Shown here: positions 1 to 12,702 of the stretch, piece by piece
How positions within the stretch are numbered: position 1 is the stretch's first letter
Layout of the letters: each line of letters begins with the position of its first letter
Assembly: GCA_013398955.1 (NCBI GenBank)
Contig: VWPU01005012.1
Location: forward strand, 186,580-250,579
Reading direction: 5' to 3'
Length of the DNA: 64,000 bases
Source: Callaeas wilsoni
Taxonomy: Eukaryota > Chordata > Aves > Passeriformes > Callaeidae
Made by a program: the position numbers and the translations under genes
Notes under the pieces: model-generated
What the model was told of the DNA's origin: nothing
The model's database searches: none
What the model saw: the letters and a program-made list of their open reading frames with translations, nothing else

Positions 1-2064
1 TGCAGACTGAACTATTTATTACTGTTTAAGCATATAGATTACATCCAGCTATGTATCTTTAGCTGTCTCCCCTCACTCCTGCAAAGTCCTGGCGAGATTC
101 CACACTAAACCTGCCAATGATTTTCTTAAGGCAATAACACTTTTGCTAACTTGGAATTTGATGTCTATTTTTCCCCCCTTTCTTCACCTTACAGCATTAG
201 CACTGTTGCTAACTTGGGAGATTGTGTGTCTAATACAGTTTTGTAAACTTTCAGTGCAGCTGCCAACTAGAGATCTGCTTCATGTCCACAGGTGAGTGGC
301 TGCAGCTGATGAAGGATATAAGCATAAGGAGGAAGAGTCAGCCCAAAGCACTAAGGAGGATTTCTGCAATCAGAGGAGAAGAGGAAGTTGGTGTTCTGGA
401 TGGAGAAGGACCAGCAGGAGTTTCTCTAGAGGCAGTGGAGCAAGGAATGAAACCCTTTGGCCCAGGACTAGCCTAGAAATGAGTAAAGAAAAGTTTGATC
501 TGGGTGGACTGCACGGCTTATTAAAAGATTAAAAATAGCAAGAAACCTGACATCACTTACTTAGTCAGCCCTTCTTCTGTGGTCCTGTGGGAAGCAGGAC
601 TCAAAAAAGACTAGGAAATACAAGACTCAATCCTGCCTTTCTATTGAACTCTTAGTTCCTATTGACAGCTGTTTTGGTCTTCAGGGAATGGCAATTTGGT
701 CAGTTGTTCTTCTGTGCCCACTTTCTTTGAAACTTTAAACAAAAAATGAACAAAACCTCATTAAAAAAGTCAATTAATCAAAGCAAGGCAGAGGAATATC
801 TCCATGAAACTGTGCAAGACTTAGGACAGGTGTGTTTCCATGAATATTCATAGCAAACTCTCCTGCTACCTCAGTCTGACAATCCCTGTTTATTCAAAAG
901 CAAAGTTATAAGTCACTAGATAAACTAATCAAAGGACTTGCTCTACAGATCTGTCATATAATGCTCATGAAGTAGGACATTTATGCTATTCCCTTGAGTC
1001 ATTTCATACCAAAATGGAGCTCTAGCCTAGCATTTCATTAGATTCATAACCAATATAGGCTCAAATAAATGAATAAAGGCAGAAAAGTATTGAATTTTTT
1101 GCAGGCAACTTTCCAATTGGAATGTTTTTCATTTCTGTTCAGAATTCAAATGTTGCTTGTGTTTTACCAATGTGAAATGTGAATCTACACATATTTCAAT
1201 TCATTTCATGGAGCAGTGACTCTAGAAAGTTGCCTAGATACATAAGATGACTTAAGGTAATAGAAGGAAAATTTCATAGTCACTCTTAATTTCACAGAGC
1301 ATCTACAGCAGCAGGAATTGCAGCTACCAGCAAATAACATAGTGGCCTAAAGGTGAACATATGGTATTTGTCATATTGCTCAGCTGTGAAACTTGTCAAT
1401 ATGGCCATAGGAGGGAAAAAAACCCAAACCAAAACAAAAGAAACCATGTCAGTGGAGTGTATTACTGATTTGATGTAAGTAAACCATGTATCAAAGACTG
1501 GAATCTAAATTAAAAGATGAGTGTAGAAAATTCTGAAACATTTAAAATGAGAACAGTATCTCCTTGTATTGCAGGAGGCCATGTGATTGCTCATGGTAAA
1601 AAATTGAAATAATTGAAATTTAGAAAGTTTAATTATACCTCAGTGCAGCAAATAAGAATCTTTATCTCATTGTACTCATATGAAGGATGGTGTGGGCGAA
1701 CATATGGATCTTAGAGATGATTATATTAGTGACTAATTTACTGCAAAAAGAGAAGAAAACAGATATATAAATAAAAGTTGGAAACAAAAATGTATTTTCT
1801 TTTACAGATATGACTAAAAATAGAACATACACAAAATTTTATATTTTAGATAAACATAGCAAGGCTTGTATTTCATGTGAATTCTCTTATATTTTAGCAA
1901 AACTTGTACCTGATTGAATAAGGGTGGTGGATCTTGCTTCTCTGCTAATGAAATCTATGACTAACAGATGGGTGGTTGTGTTTGAAGTATCGATTTTCAC
2001 TCACTGTGAGACTTTTGATGGGTCAGCCACTCTCTGATCTTGGGAGGATGATAACACAGATATG
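1..2064. other. Intergenic DNA, nothing recognised
   Basis: This is A+T-rich unique-looking sequence. I see no repeat, exon with usable splice sites, or RNA gene. The short reading frames near 282-532 lack any recognisable domain and have no supporting splice or promoter context, so I treat them as chance. Confidence 0.5.
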
Positions 2065-2253
2065 ATGGCTGGGCACTGGAACAGGCTCCCCAGCAAGGTG
2101 GTCACAGCACCAGCCTGACAGAGTTCAAAAAGTGCTTGGACAACGTTCTCAGAGACAAGCGTGACTCTTGGCATTGACCTGTGCAGGGCCAGGGCTTGAT
2201 GATCCTTGTGGGTCCCTTTCAACTCAGCATATTCTATGACTCTATGATAAAAA
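2065..2253 (+). repeat. CR1 LINE 3' fragment
   Basis: The segment carries hallmarks of the CR1 3' end in forward orientation. These are the 'ggcactggaacaggctcccc' block near 2074, the 'gttcaaaaagtgcttggaca' block near 2122, and the closing 'tctatgactctatgat' repeat at about 2232-2250. It is 5'-truncated, as most CR1 copies are, and diverged from the usual consensus, so it is an old insertion. The 5' limit is approximate. Confidence 0.85.
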
Positions 2254-2693
2254 TGCACCTTTCTAAGGACAGAATTTACCTTTTCAGAACATACAGAAGC
2301 TACTGTGGCAGAGACACTTTAGAAGATGTGCCAAAAATTAGGGTCCAAAATTCTTATATGGGCTGGTAAACAAAAGAACAAGTTTCCCAGAGTGCTCAGT
2401 TGAGAATTTCCCTTCAAGAGACAGCTGATGGGAGCTCAGCACTGTCAGAAAAAGGTTACTTACTTCAGCACATATGTTGGAAAGTTTTCCTCAAGTGCAT
2501 GGGACTGCAAAAATGAAAATTTCTTGCTTCCTTAAATCAAAGTCATGGTGAAAATAATGCTGACTGAAATGATTGTTAACTGATTAATCTATATAATTTA
2601 TATAATTTGCTGCCACAAGGCCTTATCAAGGCTAAGGGCCAAGCATAATGTGCTGTACATTCAAAGCTGTCATGGTTAAAAACACTTATTGGT
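2254..2693. other. Spacer between two CR1 fragments
   Basis: A+T-rich sequence with no recognisable element. It separates a forward CR1 tail from a reverse CR1 fragment. Confidence 0.5.
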
Positions 2694-3036
2694 TATCATA
2701 GGATGATGGTGTAATTCAGACTGGGAGGTACCCTGAGAGGTCTCCAGCCCACCTCCTGGCCCAAAGCAGGGCCAGTGCCAGAGCCAGAGCACTGCTTATG
2801 GCTTGGGCCAGCTGGGGCTTGAAACCCTCTGAGGATGGAGATGGCACGGACGCTCAAGGTGGCTTGCTCCACTGCCTCCCTCGTAGGAAGACAGTTTCTG
2901 TTTACATGCAGCCTGAAACTCTCATTTTAACATATACCCGATGCCTCTTGTCCTCCTGCCCTGCACTGCTGTGAGGAACCTGACTCCGTCTCCTGCTTGT
3001 AGGTACTGTGAGGTGTCTTTCAGGTGCCCACAAAGC
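2694..3036 (-). repeat. CR1 LINE fragment, reverse, cut by an LTR
   Basis: On the plus strand this reads as the reverse complement of a CR1 3' region. It starts with 'atcataggatgatggt', runs through 'gggaggtaccctgagaggtc' and continues into 'gaggtgtctttcaggtgccc'. A solo LTR (3037-3684) interrupts it. The bases just past the LTR (from 3690, 'ccctcctcagctcttga') plausibly continue the same CR1, but I cannot set the far edge. The CR1 is therefore older than the LTR insertion. Confidence 0.7.
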
Positions 3037-3684
3037 TGTCTTGGGGTGATTCTATGTCCATACTGTATTCCCCATTGCCTGCTTGATCTCTAGTGTACCT
3101 TTAAATTGCAAAGGCAGGAGAGAGAAGCCGAGAGAACTCTTCAAAGCGGCCAACTTGACCTTGCAACTAGAATGTTTTGCATTCTTTTCTCTCCGGATTC
3201 TTACATTTGTTGGTTAGAGGACTTTTGCTCTCTAGTCTCTTTGGCTTTCAGCAGAGAAGGGACTGTGATCTGGCTCAGTGGTTTCTTTTCCTTTTTGGAC
3301 TATTTTTGGCTTGCTTTTCATCTGAGACCAGCTCCCATCTCCAGACCTGCTCGGCGGGACCCTCCAAGGGGGATCGTCGGACCCTGCCTGGCCCGGCCCG
3401 GCCCAGCTCAGGACTGCAGGTTTTACCTACAGAAAGAACTCTAAAATCCATAGTCCTCTTTTAGGGGACAGGGGAGGGGGGTTCAATATCTTTTTTTGCC
3501 CTGTCTCAGCGGGGGACCCTGTTTGTTAAATAAATAGTTTTTTTCACTTTCACTCGCGAAATTATTTTCCCGAACCCATGGGGGAGGTGCTGCCGGGGCC
3601 TGCTTGCCTGGCAGGCAGGAGAGAGAGAGAGAGAGACGCCCCTCTCGGGTTGTTTCCTCTTGGATTTGTGTCCAAACCGGCACA
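3037..3684 (+). mobile_element. Solo LTR, family A copy 1
   Basis: A 648-bp element with TG...CA ends and a perfect AAAGC duplication outside it. It starts 'tgtcttggggtgattctatg' and ends 'caaaccggcaca'. An AATAAA signal at 3529-3534 indicates forward orientation, and the 3' part has a GA tract of 9 units at 3619-3636. By eye it is roughly 94 percent identical to the copy at 34482-35142. No retroviral coding sequence is adjacent, so this is a solo LTR. A 5-bp duplication would fit an ERVL-type (class III) origin, but that is inference. Overlapping reading frames of up to about 217 codons here are not genes. Confidence 0.9.
3619..3636. repeat. (GA)9 microsatellite inside LTR A1
   Basis: Nine GA units in the 3' part of the LTR. 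The sister LTR at 34482-35142 has 15 units at the same place, so the tract changes length between copies. Confidence 0.9.
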
Positions 3685-3689
3685 AAAGC

Positions 3690-4504
3690 CCTCCTCAGCT
3701 CTTGAAGTGGGACCTGTGGTTGTAAAAGCTGAATCTCTTGCTGACAACGGTTATGCAGACAGCTAAATCCCCTTCCCCAAAGTGGCAGGATCCAGGAGAA
3801 AAGCACCAGAACCTCTTCTGGCCTTGGCAGAGGTGCCTGTGTGGAGCAGTGGTCCCAGGATCTGCCCCAGCCCCCATCAGCAGGCCAGGCCAGGAGACAG
3901 GGGCCTCTGTTCCTGTGGAAGAGGGATCTCCCTCTGCCATGCCTCAGTGCCTCCTCCTGCTGCTGCCGTGGGTCTGGGATGCCTCCCCGGGCACAGCGCT
4001 CTGTCCCCGCCTGCCGTGGGGCACTCGCACTCCTTGCAGGCCTCTGGATGGAGGCACAGGCCCCTGCCTTTTCCAGGAGTTGGAAACCTCCAATCTTCCC
4101 TGCCATGGGAAACCCTGTGTGCCCCACAGCATCCACCCGGACCCTCCTCTCTCCTCGGGGCTTAGGAGGGGCCTCTCAACCTCTCCTTATGAGATCTTAC
4201 ACAAAGCCTCCAGTTCACCATTGAAAGAACATACTTTAAACAACCAGATTTCATTCTGCATGGCATCATTTTATATGATCTCATATTCTGGAAATCATAA
4301 AATCTTTCACGGTTAGATAATCTCTCTCCCTTCTCCGAAGTGGGCTGGATCCTGAAAGCAGAGTCACTAAGGTTTGGTTGTAAAAACTGTCTGAAATGGT
4401 CCAAGAGATCCAGCTTTTATCTGCTGGTCTTTGGGCAAGGGGAATAACATCTGTTTTGGGGCAAGTTCCCAGCCGGTACTGACTGGTCGGACTCCAGTAA
4501 GAGT
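3690..4504. other. G+C-rich stretch between an LTR and a CR1 tail
   Basis: The part from about 3780 to 4170 is clearly richer in G+C than its surroundings. It has overlapping open frames in several phases (for example 3738-4316 plus and part of 3483-4136 minus). I recognise no domain, splice pattern or known repeat. The first few dozen bases may be the remainder of the CR1 broken by LTR A1. The rest may be an unrecognised old repeat. Confidence 0.4.
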
Positions 4505-4638
4505 TTCTATCCCTGGAGGTACTTAAAAGACGTGGATGTGGCACGTAAGGACATGGTTTATTGTGAACTTGGCAGCGCTGGGTTAGCAGTTGGACTTGAT
4601 GGCCTCTTCTGCAGCCTAAATGTTTCTATGATTCTATT
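4505..4638 (+). repeat. CR1 LINE 3' fragment
   Basis: The segment contains the CR1 blocks 'tatccctggaggtacttaaa', 'ggacatggtttattgtgaac' and 'ttgatggcctcttctgcagc', then the terminal 'tctatgattctat' repeat at about 4624-4636. The orientation is forward and the copy is 5'-truncated and diverged. Confidence 0.85.
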
Positions 4639-7600
4639 TCTTCAACTCCTCCTGCTCTCCTCCTCCCAGGGACAGGCACAGCCATCACCCCTGTCATCTC
4701 TACCCTGTGGATAAGTCAGAGGCAATGGGCAGCTGGGCTGTGGCCAGAGTATCCCCTGCCCTTCAGCATGGCCCTCCTCCCTGGCACCCTTGCAGCACAA
4801 CTTGCTCAGCCAGTGCCACCCCTGCAGCTAAGATTTAAACTGGTTTGGCTAAACCCAGATAATTTTGGGTATGAACTCTAGTAAACTGGTTTAAATTCAG
4901 CTTGCAGTGACTCAGATGGCATTCATAAACACTAGCGTAACAAAAAACTAATTTTAAATCCGTCATTGTGTGTACAGTTGCATCAGTTTAATCAGAGCTG
5001 CTTCCAGGCAGAGTTAAGCTAAGCTGGCTCTGCTTGGTTGCAGCAGAGCCTAGGTCTGGAAAAGCTGATGTACAGATACAAGTAAGACCGTCAGTTGTAA
5101 TTATAAAGTACTTCAGCTCGGGTATCTTCGTGCTGCAGGGTATAAATTAATCACCCACTGCCACGTCAAACAAGCCTTTCTTCGTGTGCTTTTGGGGGAG
5201 CTGATGAATGCTTCCCTCCAAAACACCTGCTACCGTCCAGGCTTGGGGCCTGCTGTCCTCTCGGGATGGCTTGTGAGCTGGACAGAATGCTACCCACTTC
5301 CATAAAATAATTACAATTTTTAAGAAAAACACAGTGATGTTATCATTAAATTAGGACCAAATCCAAGGTAATAGAGAGCATGGAACAAGCGGTCCCCTTC
5401 CACCGGATCAGATGCATTTCTTGGCATTAATTGGGAGTGCGTCAGCAGGGGAGGTAACTCTGTTAGCTAAATGAATAATGTTACTGAAGTTTCTCAGGTT
5501 GTCTGTGCCAAATCTGTGTTTAATCGGCCTAACTTGGAAAGGCTATAAAGAATCATTTTATTAATCTCTAAGGTCAGGATTTTAGCAAGGATTTTGAATT
5601 ATTAAAGAAACTGGCTGATAATTGGGGCAGGAGGTAGAGTCATGCTCACCTTTGAAATCACAGCATCAGCAAAACTTTCTTGAGACCTATTACTGGATTC
5701 AAAGGGGCTGAGACATGCATTTAGACAGGAGAATTGCATTTTCTGTTGAATGATTTAAAATATAGCAGTAAAATCCATGTGGATCCAGCACGCTTTAGCA
5801 TTTGCTGAACTCAGTCGTCCATGCTACTTTCATTTTTAAGAGACACGGGTACAGCACTGTAACCAGACATTTAACGTTTCCTGACTTCCATTAAATGGAA
5901 ATCGTTAAACATGAAGCCATACCAACTTGAACAATTGTACTGAGCTATAAAACACGGCTTGGAGAGTTTGGCCTGAGAACACCTCAGCGATGCAGGCAGA
6001 GAAGAGAGAGTGGATGAGCTCTCCTGTTGAGACTACCTCTTGGCAGCATGAGTGACCTCCTTTCTGCACTGCCACGAGCTTCCTTCTCCTCACGAGGATG
6101 AGCTGTGTATCCTGTATATGGTTCTTCTGGACAGGAGGTGAGCTGCAAGACTTCTTGACCTTTTTTCCCTAGCTGCCAGTCTCATTTCTTAGTGTCCCTT
6201 TTGTAGGCTGCGTGACTAACAAGGAGTTTACTCTAGGCAGTGTCCATCCTGAACAATGTAAACACCACAGGTGTCATTCCCTTTCCATTTCTCTAAGGCT
6301 CTGAACTCCAAACAGATGGGAAGATGTGGATCATACACTGCAGATGCAACAGAACAATAAAAGGAAGCAGCATCCCCTGAAGATCTGATCTGGTCCTCAG
6401 GCTGGTTGGGATAAAATTTCCATGGTTTAAAGCAAATTTTAGTGCCACATTATTGTTGTGACCTCAGTACTACAGCATGGAAGTATAGGTTGTTCTAGTT
6501 CAGCTTGTTAACAGAGGAAGAAATTCACTGCAGCTCTGCTCACAGCAACAATGCAGCTATGGCTGACTGGAATTCTCACAGCATAATAACCCAGGCATTT
6601 AACTAAAACACTGCAGCATCAATCACCTATTGTCATCAAAATCCAGGATCACTGGTGTAGATCAAAGTGATAATGTCTGAAGTGTTGTAAGATTTCTCTC
6701 CTTCTCTTATCTCCACACGCCTGTAGCTGAAATTGCAATCCAGTTGTATGAAAGGGAAAAAAATTATATCCCTATAGTGCTCGCTGGCCTAATACCAGTG
6801 TTATATTATTGGATGTGAAACCATGCATCCAGACTTCATTTTCTTTTCATAAGACTGAAACACTTGCTATGTACTTTCTTCTGCTCAAGAATTAAATTGT
6901 ACAGAAGGGATATATATCTTCTAATAAACTCTTTTTCATTTTTCCACTGCCTCTACTTTCTCAGTATCAGTCTTTGAAAAACACTTTAATAGTTCTCTGA
7001 ATGAGAATGTTCTTTTTTTTCCATTGCCTGAATTCTTTCCTTTGTATAAATCAAGACGTTTGGAAAGGCAATATGCTTTCAGATTATTAGAAAATAGTTA
7101 CAATATTGTTTTTGAAAACGCCAGCAGCCACAAGATGTTATTAAATGCATTTCTGAATATATTTAATATTCAATTAAAAGGAAGAAGACATGGCTCAAAT
7201 CAAATCTAAGGATGGGTAGACTCCTTTGGGAAATGCCATCTCCCAAGACTTTTAGCCATAAGGGCAATAAGCCTTTGGAATATGATTCCAAAGGACATAA
7301 GCAGCATTTTATTGTCTGTAGACTCTAAATCTAGATTGGAAACAAAACCCTAGCCACTCACTTTGGCAGGGATATGATTTCACTCTGAATATTTTCTGAA
7401 CACAGTTTCGAACAAAGGTGCATAGACTTGCCATGGTTTTCATGAAAAGACTGGGGCATATTTTAGGGACTGTTTCGTGTAGGTTGGAGTTGAAGGTCCG
7501 AGTGGATGGAATAGCGCTTTTAAAACCTCTGAAGGATTCCACAAGTATTAAATTTAATCTTCTAAAATATGTGTATTTTCTGTCTGGGAGTACATGGTGC

Positions 7601-10600
7601 TTCACAGCTATTGATAAACTAAGTTTTAGCAGTCCTTTGAGATGAGTAACCATGTGCTTCCTACAGATGCAAAAATTGAGGCACACAACATTGAAGTAAT
7701 TTTCCAAGAGCCACAGAAAAAAATAAAAATATCACTTTCCTGTGATTCCTTTTCACTACTTCCAGCCTGACCAGATACTTGACTCTCAGCAGTGATACCT
7801 ACCTTTCAGTCTACTGGTGAGATACATGAGATACACCGCTGTGACACACGAAAAGAAAATTAAGTTGCAACAGGATGTGGTGAAAGGAGTGCCCTGCTTT
7901 GGCCAACATGCATTCCTTTGCCCACTGCTCTCCAGGTTACTAGGCCAGGTAATGGAAAAAGGGATAAAATCACACTAGAAAAAACAGTTACTTTGAAAAG
8001 TAGAGGCTAACTGAGAATAGGCTAGAAAGGACAATGTTTGACAATAGTCTTGAAACAAGATTTCCTACTTCTAGCAAGGCAATAATGTAATTATGTGAGA
8101 AAGACTGACATGATGTCATCTTCGATCCCACAGACATGAGAGAAAAACAGAGATGGAAGGCACTGTGAAGAGAAATCTGTAGAAATTATTTTGTTGATTT
8201 GTCTTTGATGATTTCTAATCACTAATATTTTAAAACAGCAAAAGCAAAAAGACACGTTTAGCTTTATCCAGGTATAATTGGTTGTAATTGTTTTTGATTT
8301 TCATTCATCAGCACTTAAATCTCCTAGCAATACACTTGACCTGAATTTCAATGTCCATAAACAGGGTTTACTCAGCAGTTGACTTGTATCATCTCCTTGC
8401 TAAGAAATTATGGGTTGGAATAATATCCTGAGCTGTTCATTTTTACGATGTCCCTGACCATGGCTCTGAAAGGTTTTAAAAATTCATTTACAATTCAGGA
8501 ATGAGTCACTGCAGTCCTTCATTATATATGGAGAAAAAATGTCTAATGACTTCCACTGGGATGATACTGTGTTCCAGTAGAAGGACTGTAAAATCTATTT
8601 CTGCTTATGGCACTTCTGTTTTTTAACTCCTTCTTCTGACTTTCTTGCCTCGAAGAACATAAAAAATTCCTAAGAGGCACTTAAGCATTTTTTGTATCCA
8701 TAGCAGCCAAAGGAAATCCATTTTAAACGCTTTTCTAAAACACTTTATGGGAAAATAAATTTTCAAGCTGTAGAGAAAAAAAAAAACCTAAAATACCCTA
8801 CAAAAAAAGCCAGTTTACTTATTAAAACAAAGATCATCAAGCAAACATTTCTGTTGAAATCATATAATGAACATCCACAAATCTTAAGCTTCTTATTTGC
8901 AGGCGTACATGGGTATGGCAATATTAAACTGATCACCATGTATGTTTGCACATGCAGCAGTTCTGGAGAAGACTCGCTGATGATACCTACTTCTTACACA
9001 GCAATAGTTAATTTAACCTTTTATTTTAAAGTGATATAACTTACTGTTGGATATGTACTAGTTAAATATAAATATATCAAAAGATACCCATGGTAACTGT
9101 CAGTAACTATCAACTCAGTTATATGTATTTGATTCAGCATCCTGGTACTTTTACTTACATCCTTTCAAAAATGCAAGCATGTATTTGAATGGTTCCATCA
9201 TTTTCTTTTGGCTGCTTTGCCTAGAAACTCATGTGTAGCACGAATAAATGGCTGCTTTAAAAAAGGAAGAAAAGGAGTAAGGAAAACATTTCTTGTTCGG
9301 GATAACTGCTTTCATTTCAGCATGTATTCAGTTATTATTCAGTATGTATTTAGTCATGCAACAAATCTGGCTTCACCTCTCAGATTTCCTCCATAACTGT
9401 TTCTGTGCCACTGTTCTCTGCCCTGGTCTCGGGTTTGTACACGATAAGCACTTCAAGGAGTGAGATTTTTTTATGACTAATTAAGTGATTGCTGGTGTTT
9501 TGATGATTTGTAATGGCTCATTTGGTAAAGAAACTAAAAATCTGGTATTATGCTCTTGTAAATTTGCCAATTGCTGCAGTAAAGGAGATTGGTCACTCAC
9601 AACAACTTTGACATGAAAAAGGACTATTAAAACTTGTCCATGTGCATGTTTCAGGCTAAAACTTATGCCGGTATTTCCAGTTGCTCTCCATGTGACAGGA
9701 ATCAAGGCAATTCTAATTCATTTTTAGGTGAGGAAGAACAATGCATTATCTGGAAAGAGGATTTTGTTAATGAATAATTGCATAGGTGGCTATGTGCACA
9801 AAAGACTAAGAGGCAGAGGAGACAGTTCTGTTATTTCAAATTTTGGCATTGGAAGAAAAGTACTGTATTTGAAAGAATGGATGAACAGATTGCTCACAAA
9901 TTTGGAGCATGCTTCCAGGGACTGGAATGACACATGTGCTTAAAACAACAGGGAATAAGGCCATTATCTCTACATGTAGCTTTTTGTCCTTTGTGTAGGA
10001 CAGAGCGGTGCAGACTTGGGCCAAGTGCATGTAACTTATTACTAATTCCCAGGGAAAAAAGTCTGATGTTCAGGCAATCACAAGGAGAGGGAATAGCCTG
10101 AGCTACTTAATAATAGTGGTTGTAGAAAACATGTATTTTTCCTACATTTAGCAAGGGGAGGAATAAATTAAATCAATTCAAAAAGGAATTAGACAGTATT
10201 TTGTATGAATAATTCAAGCAAATTGCCTAAGCCTTGTTATGTGTTAATGGAGCTTTAAGTCTGTGGACATCTAAAACTAGTCAGACAATGCAGGAAAGCT
10301 AAGCAGAGAGATAAAACCTTGTTTGAGCTGTATGCTTCCATAGGTGACACATAGCACTCCTAGAAACAAGGGAGGATGATGAAGTATGAGGGTGCTGGTG
10401 CAGGTGGAAACGAAATAATAAATGTGCCTGTTCCTCTAGAGAGCCATGATGGGATAATGGGACTGTTGTTACCAACTGTGTGTCCTCAATGCTGCTGTTT
10501 TTCCTTTCGAAGCAAGGGGAAATCCATGAGACAATTGTGTTCATTTCACTGGAAGGATAGGTCTAATTCTGAACCTCTCACAGCTGTCTCAGAAAACCTT

Positions 10601-12401
10601 TTGATTTATTCTGGGGCAAACTAAGGAACTTCACTTGGCCTCTATCCAGCTTAACTTCTGCTTATCCTTGAATATTTGTTACTAGTAAGTGCATCGAGCT
10701 CCAGCTGTGTCAAATAAGAAATTTCAACTACCTACTACCACAACAGCTATATCTGTTTGTACCATGGTACAGACAAGAGTGGAGACAGAGCAATTTCAGC
10801 TGAAGGATTTGGTTATTTAACAACCTCACAGACGGGCAAATTACTGAAATGCTGTAACAGCTTGCCCTTTCAGGGAGCCTTTCTGCCACAGGCAACCATC
10901 ACAACTGCATATTTCTTTCACTTCCACATGATCTCACTAACATTTGGTTCCTTTTCTTCTCTCCTCTCTCTCCAAAAACAAAGCAAAACAAAAAAAAACT
11001 AGAAAAAAGCCTTCAAGCCTTGTAAAGGACACTAAATTAAGGTTGCTTGAAGGTTGCTATGTATATAGCTACTGATGGCATATGGAAGGTTCAAAGATAC
11101 TACAGAGAGAGCTGCTGACACTAAAACTGACTACTTTAAAATATATGATACCATGATCATTACCTGTGGTACAGCAAAAAGCCACAATCTGTCTAATTCA
11201 GGTAGGGCTCTCCATTTTCCTGTCTATCAGTCCAGCAAATCAAGCATCTGCTCTCTCACCTCCTAGTCCAGCAGTCGAAGCTCAGTACTCTGAGCTGGCA
11301 GCCTGGTGGTACTAAAGGTAAAGCATGGCTACAACATGCAGTGAGGTGTTTATATCAAATGATATGGACTGATCTAATAGAGCTCCAAATGCTGCCTCTG
11401 GGGCTTCCCTCCAACCAGCCTTCCACACACTATCACCAAAGCTAGTTAATATTTATTTTTTATTAAAAAAAAAAATCGATCAAAGTCCAGTTGGCCAGGG
11501 TTTCCTTGTCAGCCCCTCTCCTTCTCCTACACCATCCCAGGTGTCCCTCACATGGCAAAATTGGGAAGCTTAAGGACTGAGCGTTGCTTCTTGTACAGAG
11601 AAGGACTTCTTGTGAAGAAAGGCAGTTTGATACCTGTAAGAGGCAACTGAATGAGCTGGAATGGGGAAGGGGAAAGCTGTGCTAGGGACACTTATTTGGT
11701 AGGGAAAAAAACAAAAGTGACCTCTGCATTCCCCTGTAAGCTCCCATCTGCCCTCCCCCAGCTCTGGCCAGTGATTCCTCACGCAGAGCTAAGCACAGCC
11801 TCCTCTTCAGCTTACTCCTCTCTCCCCTTCCAATCCCAATACAAATGTCTCTGCCACTGTGCAGAGCGGCCTCCCCACACCATGGACAAGGACAGGGAAG
11901 GGATTTTGCTTCTCTTCTTCAAGCACTGAAATTTATTTTGGCTCTTTTGTGGCTGTGCTTTGAGCTGGCTCAGAGTTGAGTCATGGCTTGATAGCATGCA
12001 CTGCATCCATGTTGGGGGTGGAGGAGTGACCAGCAAAAGGAGAAAGGGGTCACCAAGCAATTATATTTTACATAATCAGCTGAGATTGTGTCATTTTAGT
12101 GATCAGAGCAAGGAAAATTAGACCTGGAGCTCCTTAGTTCTTTGCCCGTTTTTTTTCTGGTTTGCTGCTTGGGTTTCCTTGTTATGTACAGGTCTGATAA
12201 TCTCCTAATAAGCAGCCTTACATCATCCTTTACAAGAATGTGCTTTCTCGTGTTAAAGCCTGTTTCCATTTGCACTGGCTCACTGCTGTCTTTCCAGGCA
12301 GCTGAACCCCAGCATATGTGTGAAGGAGACCTTCAAGGGGCTCCGCGGCACGATGTTGCCCAGGGTCATGGATACAGGCACCAGGATGGGAAGCAGGGAA
12401 C

Positions 12402-12452
12402 TTTGCCTATATTTACCATATTTCCCTATATTTGCCTATATTTACCATATTT
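12402..12452. repeat. 29-bp tandem duplication, about 1.8 copies
   Basis: A unit starting 'tttgcctatatttaccatat' at 12402 is repeated starting at 12431, with the first 22 bases identical. Confidence 0.85.
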
Positions 12453-12669
12453 TGGCAACTATCATCTTGTCTCAAGGCACCATGCGCAAATGAAGCAAGA
12501 CACGTTTGAGCCTGGAGCCCAGGAATGGTTGTGATTGGAATGAATAGTGAAGAGTGTGAAGACCCTGGGAGAAAGAGGGGTAGAGGTACCAAGATGAGAG
12601 AAGGGGTGGCTGATACTAGGTCAGAAACTGGGGCAGCAGAATGGGAGAAGGCAAGGCACAAGGTGGTGA

Positions 12670-12702
12670 GGGAGACAACAGGGAGACAACAGGGAGACAA
12701 CT
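12670..12702. repeat. 11-bp minisatellite, 3 copies
   Basis: The unit 'gggagacaaca' occurs at 12670-12680 and 12681-12691, and with one change at 12692-12702. Confidence 0.9.

Larger units (their letters stand above)
3032..3689. repeat. 5-bp target-site duplication AAAGC around LTR A1
   Basis: The bases AAAGC occur at 3032-3036 directly before the LTR and again at 3685-3689 directly after it. A perfect 5-bp duplication fixes the ends of the inserted LTR. Confidence 0.85.

Noticed and set aside
3483..4136. 217-codon minus-strand reading frame, the longest in the window
   Set aside because: It runs from the 3' part of LTR A1 into adjoining G+C-rich sequence. High G+C lowers stop frequency, equally long frames overlap on the other strand, and no domain is visible.
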